Positions 14,822 through 22,168 of a stretch of DNA of 64,000 bases are shown here, in pieces (position 1 is the stretch's first letter; each line of letters opens with the position of its first letter). Position numbers and translations under genes: made by a program. Source of the stretch: Streptomyces sp. CoH27 (GTDB lineage Bacteria > Actinomycetota > Actinomycetes > Streptomycetales > Streptomycetaceae). The notes beneath the pieces were generated by a model. The model made no database searches. It was given only the letters and a program-made list of their open reading frames with translations, and was not told the origin of the DNA. The DNA is taken from contig NZ_JAIQYY010000010.1 in the NCBI RefSeq assembly GCF_020181035.1, positions 55,709-119,708 of the forward strand. The letters are read 5' to 3'.

Positions 14822-15994
14822 ATGACGCCCGGGAGCCGGAAAGTCGCCGTGGTCGGAGTGGCGCTGTCGGACTGCGGACGCGTGGCCGACGCGACGCCGT
14901 ACACCCTGCACGCGCAGGCGGCCCGCCGTGCCCTCGCGGACGCCGGACTGGACCGCACGCTGGTCGACGGCCTCGCCTCCGCCGGCCTCGGCACGCTGGC
15001 CCCGGTCGAGGTCGCCGAGTATCTGGGCCTGCGTCCGACCTGGGTGGACTCCACCTCGGTCGGCGGCTCGGCCTGGGAGGTGATGGCGGCGCACGCGGCG
15101 GACGCGATCGCGGCGGGCCACGCCAATGCCGTGCTCCTCGTCTACGGCTCCACGGCCCGCGCCGACATCAAGGCGGGCCGCAGGACCGGCACCCTCTCCT
15201 TCGGCGCGCGCGGCCCCCTCCAGTTCGAGGTCCCCTACGGCCACACCCTGATCGCCAAGTACGCGATGGCCGCCCGCCGCCACATGATCGAACACCGCAC
15301 GACCATCGAGCAGTTGGCGGAGGTTGCCGTGCAGGCGCGGGCGAACGCGGCCCTCAACCCGGACGCCATGTTCCGCGACCCGATCACGGTCGACGACGTC
15401 CTGTCCGGCCCGATGATCGCCGACCCCTTCACCAAGCTGCACTGCTGCATCCGCTCGGACGGCGGCGCGGCGGTGCTGCTGGCGGCCGAGGAGTACGTGC
15501 GGGACTGCCGTACGGCCCCCGTCTGGATCCTCGGCACCGGCGAGCACACCTCGCACGCGGCGATGTCCGAGTGGCCGGACTTCACGGTCTCCCCGGCGGC
15601 GGTCAGCGGCCGCCTCGCCTTCGGGCGGGCCGGGGTGCGGGCGTCGGAGATGGACTTCGCGGAGATCTACGACGCCTTCACCTACATGACCCTGGTGACC
15701 CTGGAGGACCTGGGCTTCTGCGGGAAGGGCGAGGGAGGGGCGTTCGTGGAGAAGGGCCGGCTGCTGGTGCGCGGCGGGGAGCTGCCGGTGAACACGGACG
15801 GGGGCGGCCTGTCGGCCCAGCACCCCGGCATGCGGGGGCTGTTCCTGCTGGTGGAGGCGGTACGGCAGCTGCGCGGCGAGGCCGGTGAGCGGCAAGTGCG
15901 CGGCCGGGACGGGGACGTGCCCCGGCTGGGGGTCGCCTCCGGGACCGGGGGCTGGTTCTGCTCGTCGGGGACGGTGGTACTGGGGCGGGAGTGA
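14822..15994 (+). CDS. Thiolase-fold lipid-transfer protein lacking the nucleophile Cys
   Basis: A 390-residue member of the Ltp/SCPx-thiolase group: GSRKVAVVGVALSDCGRVAD start, AGLGTLAPVEVAEYLGL, EIYDAFTYMTLVTLEDLGFCGKGEGGAF and NTDGGGLSAQHPGMRGLFLLVEAVRQLRG. At the thiolase nucleophile position it reads SVGGSAWEVM, where the first Ltp in this window has GGGGSCATV, so Cys is replaced by Ala and normal thiolysis is unlikely. Aldolase-type chemistry as in Ltp2, or a structural role, fits better. GGAGG precedes the ATG. No DUF35 gene follows directly; the DUF35 gene at 19817 may be its partner. An IS607 element sits just downstream. Confidence 0.8.
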   Translation: MTPGSRKVAVVGVALSDCGRVADATPYTLHAQAARRALADAGLDRTLVDGLASAGLGTLAPVEVAEYLGLRPTWVDSTSVGGSAWEVMAAHAADAIAAGHANAVLLVYGSTARADIKAGRRTGTLSFGARGPLQFEVPYGHTLIAKYAMAARRHMIEHRTTIEQLAEVAVQARANAALNPDAMFRDPITVDDVLSGPMIADPFTKLHCCIRSDGGAAVLLAAEEYVRDCRTAPVWILGTGEHTSHAAMSEWPDFTVSPAAVSGRLAFGRAGVRASEMDFAEIYDAFTYMTLVTLEDLGFCGKGEGGAFVEKGRLLVRGGELPVNTDGGGLSAQHPGMRGLFLLVEAVRQLRGEAGERQVRGRDGDVPRLGVASGTGGWFCSSGTVVLGRE

Positions 15995-16045
15995 GGGCCG
16001 TGAGCGGGGTAAGCGTTGGGGTGGCAGCTGCTCAACAAATTTTCT

Positions 16046-16073
16046 AGTCATTCACAGTCATTCTTAGTCGTGC
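16046..16073 (+). repeat. Left-end 10-bp-period direct repeats of the IS607 element
   Basis: AGTCATTC (16046), AGTCATTC (16056) and AGTCGTGC (16066) are spaced exactly one helical turn. Such short repeats near the left end are the expected TnpA-binding sites. They overlap the likely start region of tnpA. Confidence 0.6.
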
Positions 16074-16660
16074 ATCTTGATCCTCTGAAGCTTTCGGAGT
16101 GGGCGCGCCTGCAAGGCGTGAGCTACCGGACCGCTTGGCGGTGGGTGAAGGACGGGAAGATGCCCGTTCCTGTCCGCCAGGCGCCGTCCGGGACATGGCT
16201 GGTCGACGAGCCCGCCGTCCAACCGTCCGGGCGGGTGGTGGTGTACTGCCGTGTGCCTTCCGCCGACCAGAAGGCCGATCTGGACCGGCAGGCGGCCCGG
16301 GTCGTGGCCGGCGCGAACGGGCTGGGCCTGGCCGTCGCCGAGGTCGTCACTGAGGTGGGATCCGGGTTGAACGGGCGTCGGCGCAAGCTGCACCGGGTCC
16401 TGTCCGACCCGACCGCCACTGTGGTCGTGGTCGAGCACCGGGACCGGCTGGCCCGGTTCGGCGTCGAATACCTCGAAGCCGCACTGTACGCGTCCGGTCG
16501 GCGCCTGGTCGTCCTTGACCGCACCGAGACTGCCGATGACCTGGTGCGCGACATCACCGAGGTACTGACGTCGATGTGTGCGCGTCTGTACGGGCGTCGG
16601 GCGGCGAAGAACCGGGCCGCCCGCGCGGTGGCCGTAGCGACGGGCGAGGCCACCGAGTGA
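16070..16660 (+). CDS. tnpA: IS607-type serine recombinase TnpA, nucleophile Ser replaced by Pro
   Basis: A 196-residue protein with an N-terminal MerR-like helix-turn-helix (KLSEWARLQGVSYRTAWRWVKDGKMPVP) and a resolvase domain (VVVYCRVPSADQKADLDRQ, VVVEHRDRLARFGVEYLE). Serine recombinases read YxRVS at the active site, with the Ser directly after RV acting as nucleophile. Here that residue is Pro63 (codon CCT), followed by Ser64. The enzyme may be dead unless Ser64 can substitute. GTG 16070 was chosen; the frame is open to 16016, but the extra residues cross the left-end repeats. The stop overlaps tnpB (GTGA). Confidence 0.85.
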   Translation: MHLDPLKLSEWARLQGVSYRTAWRWVKDGKMPVPVRQAPSGTWLVDEPAVQPSGRVVVYCRVPSADQKADLDRQAARVVAGANGLGLAVAEVVTEVGSGLNGRRRKLHRVLSDPTATVVVVEHRDRLARFGVEYLEAALYASGRRLVVLDRTETADDLVRDITEVLTSMCARLYGRRAAKNRAARAVAVATGEATE

Positions 16661-18114
16661 AGAAGTTTCAGCCACAGCCAGGGTTCGTGGTACAGGCGTA
16701 CCGGTTCGCCCTCGACCCGAACGCCTCCCAGGAGAGTGCGTTCCGCTCGCACTGCGGTGCCGCCCGTGCCGCGTACAACTGGGCTGTCGGCTGGGTGACC
16801 GCCTCTTGGAGGCAGCGCCGGGCGGAGGAGACGTACGGCATCGGTGAGGCGGAGCAGACCGAGTGGCGCCCGTGGTCGCTGCCGTCGCTGCGGAAGGCGT
16901 TCAATGCCGCCAAGCACACCGACCCGCGCTTCGCCGCGTGGTGGGAGGAGAACTCCAAGGAGGCATACAACACCGGGCTGGCGAACGCGTCGGCCGCGTT
17001 CGACAACTACGCGAAGTCCAAGAACGGCAAACGCAAGGGCGCCCGGATGGGTGCGCCGCGATTCAAAGCCAAGCGGAAGGCGCGCCTTGTCTGCCGGTTC
17101 ACCACCGGCACGATCCGTGTCGACAGCGACGGCCGACATGTCACACTGCCCCGGCTCGGCACCATCCGCACCCACGAGCCCACCGTCAAGCTCCTCGCCC
17201 GCGTCCAGACCGGGACCGCCCGCATCCTGTCCGCGACCGTCCGGTACGAACGCGGACGCTGGTTCGCCTCCTTCCAGGTCGAGGTCAAGCGCGACCTCAA
17301 GCCCGTGGCGCGCCCAGACGTCGCGGTCGGCATCGACCTCGGGGTGAAGACCCTCGTGGTGACGGCCGACAGCACGGGCGAGATCCGCACCGTCGCCAAC
17401 CCGAGGCACTACGACCGGGCGCGCAAGCAGTTGCGCCGCGCCTCCCGCGTCGTCTCCCGCCGCCAGGGCCCCGACCGGCGGACCGGACAGCAGCCTTCCC
17501 GCCGGTGGGAGAAGGCCAACGCCGCTCGCAACCGCGTGCACCACCGGGTCGCGAACCTCCGCGAGGCCGCACTGCACAAGGTCACCACGAGCGTTGCGGC
17601 CGAGTACGGCACCGTCGTGATCGAGGACCTGAACGTCGCCGGGATGCTCCGCAACCGGCGCCTGGCCCGCCAGATCGCCGACGCCGGATTCGGCGAGATC
17701 CGCCGCCAGCTCGACTACAAGACCCGCCAGCGCCACGCCACCCGCATCGTGGTCGCGGACCGCTGGTACCCATCATCCAAGACCTGCTCCGGGTGCGGCG
17801 CGGTGAAAGCCAAGCTGCCGCTGCACGTCCGGACCTACGAATGCGACGCCTGCCACCTGGTCATCGACCGGGACGACAACGCCGCGCTCAACCTCGCCGC
17901 CCTCGCAGCGGCCTGCATCACTGGTACCGGAGTGGCCGGAGACCAGGACACCGCACAGATGGTGTCAAAGCCTCGTGGAGCCGACCAGAAGACCCGCGCC
18001 GCCCGCCCCCGCCACCAGGCGGAGGCGGGGCGGGCAGGTGGCGCAACCCTGCCGCGGCAGCGGCGGGAGGAAGCGAGAGACCGTACTCAAGCCGAAGCCC
18101 TCACGCTCTGGTGA
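16657..18114 (+). CDS. tnpB: TnpB, RNA-guided RuvC-type endonuclease
   Basis: A 485-residue protein starting MKKFQPQPGFVVQAYRFALDP at a GTG overlapping the tnpA stop. All RuvC positions are present: Asp227 in VGIDLGVKTLVV, Glu323 in VIEDLNVAGM and Asp406/407 in DRDDNAALNLA. The zinc finger CSGCG...CDAC is complete. TnpB cleaves DNA guided by an RNA made from the element's right end, helping the element persist. Residues after about 415 are basic and low-complexity because the frame runs on through the presumed guide-RNA region. The protein looks functional although tnpA may not be. Confidence 0.88.
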   Translation: MKKFQPQPGFVVQAYRFALDPNASQESAFRSHCGAARAAYNWAVGWVTASWRQRRAEETYGIGEAEQTEWRPWSLPSLRKAFNAAKHTDPRFAAWWEENSKEAYNTGLANASAAFDNYAKSKNGKRKGARMGAPRFKAKRKARLVCRFTTGTIRVDSDGRHVTLPRLGTIRTHEPTVKLLARVQTGTARILSATVRYERGRWFASFQVEVKRDLKPVARPDVAVGIDLGVKTLVVTADSTGEIRTVANPRHYDRARKQLRRASRVVSRRQGPDRRTGQQPSRRWEKANAARNRVHHRVANLREAALHKVTTSVAAEYGTVVIEDLNVAGMLRNRRLARQIADAGFGEIRRQLDYKTRQRHATRIVVADRWYPSSKTCSGCGAVKAKLPLHVRTYECDACHLVIDRDDNAALNLAALAAACITGTGVAGDQDTAQMVSKPRGADQKTRAARPRHQAEAGRAGGATLPRQRREEARDRTQAEALTLW

Positions 18115-18116
18115 TG
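17960..18116 (+). ncRNA. Putative omega RNA (TnpB guide RNA) at the IS607 right end
   Basis: After the TnpB RuvC-III motif the DNA forms strong hairpins: GCCCGCCCCCGCC pairing with GGCGGGGCGGGC (17999-18035 area), and a CTGCCGCGGCAG palindrome, ending near GAAGCCCTCACGCTC. TnpB guide RNAs typically overlap the tnpB 3' end and finish at the element border, with the guide taken from flanking host DNA. The exact ends are not determined. Confidence 0.4.
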
Positions 18117-18191
18117 AGACGGACCTTCCAGGCCGAAGTGCCCGGAATGCCGAGACCTGACTACGGCCTCGGTAACGGCGATACTCACCCC

Positions 18192-18869
18192 ATGGCAGCA
18201 GCACAGCACGACGATCTCCACGAGCTGCTTCGGTCCCTGCGGGTCTGGGCCCCTGAGGCGACCGAGCTACGACCCTTCGACCCGGACACGGCCCCGCCGA
18301 CCCCGCTCCCGCTGTTCACCAGCTGGTTCGCGGACGCGGTGGCGGCCGGGCAGCCGGAGCCGCACACGATGTCGCTGGCCACGGTGGACGACCAGGGGCG
18401 GCCCGACGTACGGATCGTGATGCTGCACGGCGCCGACCCGGACGCCTGGGCCTTCGCCACGCACCGCACCAGCCGCAAGGGCCACGCCCTGGCCGCCCGC
18501 CCGTACGCGGCCCTGGCCTTCTACTGGCCGGTGCTGGGCCGTCAGGTGCGGCTGCGCGGGCCGGTGACGGCGGCGCCCTCGGCGGAGAGCCAGGCGGATC
18601 TGCACGCCCGCTCGGCGGGCGCGCTGGCCGCGGCGCTCACCGGCCGGCAGAGCGAGGAGCTGTCCTCGGTGGAGGAGCTGCGGCGGGCGTCGGAGGCGGC
18701 CTGGGACCGGGCCCGCCTGAACCCGGCCGAGCCGTCCCCGACCTGGACCCTGTACCGGCTGCGCCCCGAGACGGTGGAGTTCTTCCAGGGCGATCCGGAC
18801 CGGCGGCACGTGCGGCTGGAGTACCGGAGCACGGAGTTCGGCTGGAGCAGGACACTGCTGTGGCCTTAG
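18192..18869 (+). CDS. Pyridoxamine/pyridoxal 5'-phosphate oxidase-like protein (PdxH-like)
   Basis: A 225-residue split-barrel flavoprotein. The N-terminal FMN-binding half has PHTMSLATVDDQGRPDVRIVMLHG and the C-terminal dimerisation segment reads LYRLRPETVEFFQGDPDRRHVRLEYR, as in PNPOx enzymes that oxidise PNP/PMP to pyridoxal 5'-phosphate. It may be the housekeeping enzyme or one of the actinobacterial paralogues. The frame extends far upstream through the IS element; ATG 18192 (MAAAQHDDLHELLRSL) begins the conserved part. It is convergent with a GNAT gene and overlaps it by 4 bases. Confidence 0.8.
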   Translation: MAAAQHDDLHELLRSLRVWAPEATELRPFDPDTAPPTPLPLFTSWFADAVAAGQPEPHTMSLATVDDQGRPDVRIVMLHGADPDAWAFATHRTSRKGHALAARPYAALAFYWPVLGRQVRLRGPVTAAPSAESQADLHARSAGALAAALTGRQSEELSSVEELRRASEAAWDRARLNPAEPSPTWTLYRLRPETVEFFQGDPDRRHVRLEYRSTEFGWSRTLLWP

Positions 18870-19798
18870 ACGCCGTCCTGGCCCGCACACCACGACGCAC
18901 TGACTCCGTGGGTGCCGTGTCCCTGCGGCTGCGGCTCCCCTCGGTCCCCGAACCTCCACACCGCGAAGTCCGCCACCGGCCGGTAGCCGATGCGCTGGTA
19001 CAGGCCGTTGCTCGTCGGGTTCGCCAGGTCGGTGAAGAGCAGGATCTCCGCGGTGCCCGCCTCCCGCGCGGCCCGGCTCACCTCCGCCGTGACCGCGCCC
19101 GCGTAGCCCCGGCCGCGCAGCTCGGCCGGGGTGTAGACCGGGGCGACGCGGACCTGGCCCGCGGTTTCCGGGGTCACGCCGGCCAAGGAGACCGGGGTGC
19201 CGTCCGGGGTCTCCCAGAGGGTGATGCCGCCGTAGGCGATGCGGGCGTCGGCCCACCCGGCCGGGTCCTGGCCGGGACCGTGGCCGGTGTCCCCGTCGAA
19301 CGCGCGCTTCCAGCGGATCAGCAGCTCGCGGTCGGCGGGCCCGGCGATCCGCGCCCGCCCCTCGGGCCGGGGCTCGGGGGCGGTCAACTCGTCCAGTCTG
19401 TAGAGCCGTTGGCGCTGGGTAAGCGTGCCCGCCGTACCGCTGCGCCGCTGCCAGGCTGCCGCGAAGGCCTCAGCCGTCTCGCGCGGGCCGGAGAGCCCGG
19501 GGACCGGATGGGCCTGCTCGGCCAGCCGGGCAGCGAGCGCGTCGGCCTCCCCGGGGGTGAGCGTGGTGACGTGGAGGTGGAAGGGCGGGGTGTGGACCAG
19601 GACCGCGCGGACCGTGCCGTCGTCCAGGATGCCGAAGACGGGATCCTCGGCACCGAAGGCGTGCGGTCCGCGGCGCCGCAGCGCCTCCGTCACGCTCAGC
19701 GGCACCGTGTGCAACGCCGGGCGGGAGCTCAGGAAGTCGCCCGCGCGGGCGAGGAACTCGTCGAGGTCGTCGGTGAGATACCAGTTCTCGGGGCTCAT
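18866..19798 (-). CDS. GNAT-family N-acetyltransferase
   Basis: A 310-residue protein whose C-terminal third is a GNAT fold with the acetyl-CoA loop in PVYTPAELRGRGYAGAVTAEV and the LFTDLANPTSNGLYQRIGYRPV block. The N-terminal half (NWYLTDDLDEFLARAGDFL) is a degenerate GNAT-like module. The substrate is unknown. It starts only 18 bases after the DUF35 gene on the same strand and could be transcribed with the DoxX-DUF35 operon. Confidence 0.8.
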   Translation of the reverse strand: MSPENWYLTDDLDEFLARAGDFLSSRPALHTVPLSVTEALRRRGPHAFGAEDPVFGILDDGTVRAVLVHTPPFHLHVTTLTPGEADALAARLAEQAHPVPGLSGPRETAEAFAAAWQRRSGTAGTLTQRQRLYRLDELTAPEPRPEGRARIAGPADRELLIRWKRAFDGDTGHGPGQDPAGWADARIAYGGITLWETPDGTPVSLAGVTPETAGQVRVAPVYTPAELRGRGYAGAVTAEVSRAAREAGTAEILLFTDLANPTSNGLYQRIGYRPVADFAVWRFGDRGEPQPQGHGTHGVSASWCAGQDGV

Positions 19799-19816
19799 GC
19801 GTACCGATGATCGGGC

Positions 19817-20212
19817 TCAGCCGCCGGGCTCGAACACCGGTTTTCCGTCCCGGTACGTCACCCGCAGCGCCATCCCCGCCGCCGGCGCGCCCTCCGCGCA
19901 GTGCACGAGCTCCGTCATCATCCGCGGCCCCTCCGCCAGATCGACCACGGCGGCGACGTACGGGGTGCGCTCGCCGAAGGGCGGCAGGTCGTTGCGGTGG
20001 ACCGTGGACCAGGTGTAGAGCGTGGCCCGGCCGCTCGCCTCCTCCCAGGTCACGTCCTCGCTCCAGCAGTGCGGGCAGAACTCGCGCGGATAGTGGTGGG
20101 CCCGGCCGCAGGCCCCGCAGCGGCGGATGAGCAGCCGCCCTTCCGCGGCGGCCTCCCAGTACGGGCGCGTGAAGGCGTCGGGCTCCGGTACGTCGTACCG
20201 CACGTCCCGCAT
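19817..20212 (-). CDS. DUF35 Zn-ribbon/OB-fold protein
   Basis: A 131-residue protein: MRDVRYDVPEPDAFTRPYWEAAAEG helix, zinc knuckle CGACGRAHHYPREFCPHC (about residues 32-49), then an OB-fold with GRATLYTWSTVHRNDLPPFG and MALRVTYRDGKPVFEPG. It should bind acyl-CoA and partner an Ltp-type thiolase or acyl-CoA dehydrogenase. ATG 20212 overlaps the DoxX stop (ATGA); the longer upstream frame is a shadow of the DoxX gene. The nearest unpaired Ltp is at 14822, now separated by the IS element and two genes. Confidence 0.85.
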   Translation of the reverse strand: MRDVRYDVPEPDAFTRPYWEAAAEGRLLIRRCGACGRAHHYPREFCPHCWSEDVTWEEASGRATLYTWSTVHRNDLPPFGERTPYVAAVVDLAEGPRMMTELVHCAEGAPAAGMALRVTYRDGKPVFEPGG

Positions 20213-20661
20213 CAGAACCACCCCAGCCAGGCGTCCAGCGACCAGCTCTGCCAGGCCATGCCGAAGAAGGCGACGAGCGAGATCAGCGCCATCATCGAGT
20301 TCTGCCCCTGCTCCGCCCAGTCGTGGATCATCAGCACGAAGTAGACGGCGTTCAGCAGCAGGCCGCCGATCAGCGCGACCGGGGTCAGGAAGCCGAGGAT
20401 CAGGCCGAGGCCGAGGGAGAGTTCGGCGTAGGCGACGATGTACGCCATCAGCTTCGGATGCGGCTTCACCGTCGCCTCGAAGCCGCTGCGCACCGGCGCC
20501 CAGCGGTGCTTCTCCGCGATCTCCGCCGCCCACGCGATGCCGCTGCCCCGCTCGAACCACGCCTTCTTGTCCTTGTGCCGCCAGCTCTCCAGCCACCACA
20601 GCCCGAGCCCGATCCGCAGCACCGCCAGCCAGTGAACGCCGTCCAGCCCTATGGAGTCCAT
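20212..20661 (-). CDS. DoxX-like membrane protein
   Basis: A 149-residue protein with about four membrane segments (HWLAVLRIGLGLWWLESW, LMAYIVAYAELSLGLGLILGFL, VALIGGLLLNAVYFVLMI, SMMALISLVAFFGMAW), typical of DoxX/DoxD-like proteins. Its biochemical role in CoA catabolism is unclear; related proteins can be subunits of membrane oxidoreductases. The ATG has no ribosome site and begins 4 bases from a perfect operator, so the mRNA is probably leaderless and tightly repressed. It is the first gene of the DoxX-DUF35 operon. Confidence 0.8.
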   Translation of the reverse strand: MDSIGLDGVHWLAVLRIGLGLWWLESWRHKDKKAWFERGSGIAWAAEIAEKHRWAPVRSGFEATVKPHPKLMAYIVAYAELSLGLGLILGFLTPVALIGGLLLNAVYFVLMIHDWAEQGQNSMMALISLVAFFGMAWQSWSLDAWLGWF

Positions 20662-20663
20662 GG

Positions 20664-20682
20664 ATCTGACGGTACGTCAGAT
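20664..20682. promoter_or_regulatory. Perfect CTGACGGTACGTCAG operator directly at the DoxX gene start
   Basis: ATCTGACG-GTA-CGTCAGAT is a perfect palindrome with 8-bp arms. Its core 15-mer spans 20666-20680. The DoxX ATG is at 20661, so repressor binding would cover the core promoter of a leaderless transcript. Confidence 0.75.
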
Positions 20683-20871
20683 ACTGCGTAAAGCCCACCC
20701 GTGAGTCCATTGCACCGAGAAGGGGCGGCCGGCCCACCCCGACACGTTCCCTCCGGATCCATGTGGGCTACGTCACCTGTAGCGAGCACATCTCCACACA
20801 CGTGATCAATCCGCAACCAATTCCGGTCTTGACCGAGACCCATCAACCGGGTGGGTGATTACGCTCCGAGC

Positions 20872-22050
20872 ATGGCCGACTCCCGTTCCGCTTCCACACA
20901 GCTCTCCGCCACGCCCGCCGACCGCCCGGTCTACGTCATCGGCGCCGGGCCGGGCGGTCTGGCCGCCGCGTACGCGCTGCGGGCGCGGGGCATACGGGCG
21001 GTGGTCCTGGAGAAGGCGGACCGGGTGGGCACCTCGTGGCGGGGTCACTACGACCGTCTCCGGCTGCACACCACCCGGCGGCTGTCCGCGCTGCCGGGCC
21101 TGAAGATCCCCCGGAAGTTCGGGCGTTGGGTCCGCCGGGACGACGTCGTGCGCTACCTGGAGAAGTACGCCGAGCACCACGAGCTGGAGATCGTCACCGG
21201 CGTGGAGGTCTTCCGCGTCGAGCGCGCCGCGGACGGCACCGGCTGGCTGCTGCACGCCTCCGGCGGACGCGAGCTGACCGGCAGCGCGGTGGTCGTCGCC
21301 ACGGGCTACAACCACACCCCGCTGCTGCCCGACTGGCCGGGCCGCGACGACTACACCGGTCAGTTGCTGCACGCCGGCCGCTACCGCAACGCCACGCCGT
21401 ACGCGGGCCGGGACGTGCTGGTCGTCGGGATCGGCAACACCGGCGCGGAGATCGCCGTCGACCTGGTGGAGGGCGGGGCGGCGCGGGTGCGGCTGGCCGT
21501 GCGCACCACCCCGCACATCCTGCGCCGCTCGACGCTCGGCTGGGCCGCCCAGTACACGGGCATCCTGGTACGACGGCTGCCGGTGGGCCTCGTGGACCGG
21601 CTGGCCGGGCCGTTCGCGAAGGCGACCATGCCGGACCTCACGGCCCACGGACTGCCCCGCCCGGACACCGGCCTGTACAGCAGGGTGAAGCAGGGCGCGA
21701 TCCCGGTGCAGGACGTCGGCCTGATCGACGCCGTGCGCGCGGGCAGGGTGGAGATCGTGGCCGCCGTCGAGTCCTTCGAGGACGGGAAGGTGGTCCTCGC
21801 CGACGGCAGCCGGATCGAGCCGGACGCGGTGATCGCGGCGACCGGGTACACGCGGGCGCTGGAGGGGCTGGTCGGGCATCTCGGGGTGCTGGACGGCCGC
21901 GGCAGACCCCTTGTGCACGGCGGCCGGGCGCCCGCGCAGGCGCCCGGTCTGTACTTCACCGGTTTCACCAATCCGATCAGCGGCATGTTCCGGGAGATGG
22001 CGCTGGACGCCGGGAAGATCGCGAAGACGGTGGCCAAGCATCTTCGATGA
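20872..22050 (+). CDS. Flavin-containing monooxygenase-like NAD(P)-binding oxidoreductase
   Basis: A 392-residue two-dinucleotide flavoprotein: FAD motif VIGAGPGGLAAAYALR near the N-terminus, GTSWRGHYDRLRLHTTRRLSALPG, an FMO/BVMO-like LLHAGRYRNATPYAGRDVLVVG segment, the NADPH motif GIGNTGAEIAVDL and the C-terminal ATGYTRALEGLVG. It could hydroxylate, insert oxygen (Baeyer-Villiger) or N-oxidise. An in-frame GTG at 20851 exists; ATG 20872 was preferred. It has no CTGAC(N5)GTCAG site of its own but sits between two operons that do. Confidence 0.82.
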   Translation: MADSRSASTQLSATPADRPVYVIGAGPGGLAAAYALRARGIRAVVLEKADRVGTSWRGHYDRLRLHTTRRLSALPGLKIPRKFGRWVRRDDVVRYLEKYAEHHELEIVTGVEVFRVERAADGTGWLLHASGGRELTGSAVVVATGYNHTPLLPDWPGRDDYTGQLLHAGRYRNATPYAGRDVLVVGIGNTGAEIAVDLVEGGAARVRLAVRTTPHILRRSTLGWAAQYTGILVRRLPVGLVDRLAGPFAKATMPDLTAHGLPRPDTGLYSRVKQGAIPVQDVGLIDAVRAGRVEIVAAVESFEDGKVVLADGSRIEPDAVIAATGYTRALEGLVGHLGVLDGRGRPLVHGGRAPAQAPGLYFTGFTNPISGMFREMALDAGKIAKTVAKHLR

Positions 22051-22094
22051 CAGGGGTGCGCACCCGTCGGTAACTTTGAACGTCCGACCAGTTC

Positions 22095-22133
22095 CTGACA
22101 TTGCGTCAGTTCAGTAATCTGACACTGCGTCAG
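22095..22133. promoter_or_regulatory. Double CTGAC(N5)GTCAG operator upstream of the ADP-forming-type CoA ligase operon
   Basis: CTGACATTGCGTCAG (22095-22109) and CTGACACTGCGTCAG (22119-22133) have perfect 5-bp arms and lie 24 bp apart, just upstream of the CoA ligase start. The centres differ from the GGWCC centres of the other sites. Confidence 0.75.
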
Positions 22134-22168
22134 TTTACTTGTGCTGTCTCACAGGAGCGGGCGGACCG

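Larger units (their letters stand above)
16041..18116 (+). mobile_element. IS607-family insertion sequence (tnpA-tnpB)
   Basis: The element holds an IS607-type serine recombinase (tnpA) and an overlapping tnpB. Its left end is AT-richer than its surroundings and carries three AGTC direct repeats with 10-bp period. Its right end has GC-rich hairpins after the tnpB zinc finger, as expected for the guide RNA region. IS607 elements lack terminal inverted repeats and make no long target duplication, so the borders are approximate. It lies between the Ltp gene and the PNPOx-like gene without visibly breaking either. Confidence 0.8.

Noticed and set aside
13507..15126. Long minus-strand frame across the 13-15 kb region
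   Set aside because: It is Arg/Gly-rich without motifs and is antisense or out of frame to two well-supported genes.
16863..18869. A single 668-residue protein through tnpB into the PNPOx-like gene
   Set aside because: The first 440 residues are an out-of-frame shadow of tnpB; the PNPOx domain starts at 18192.
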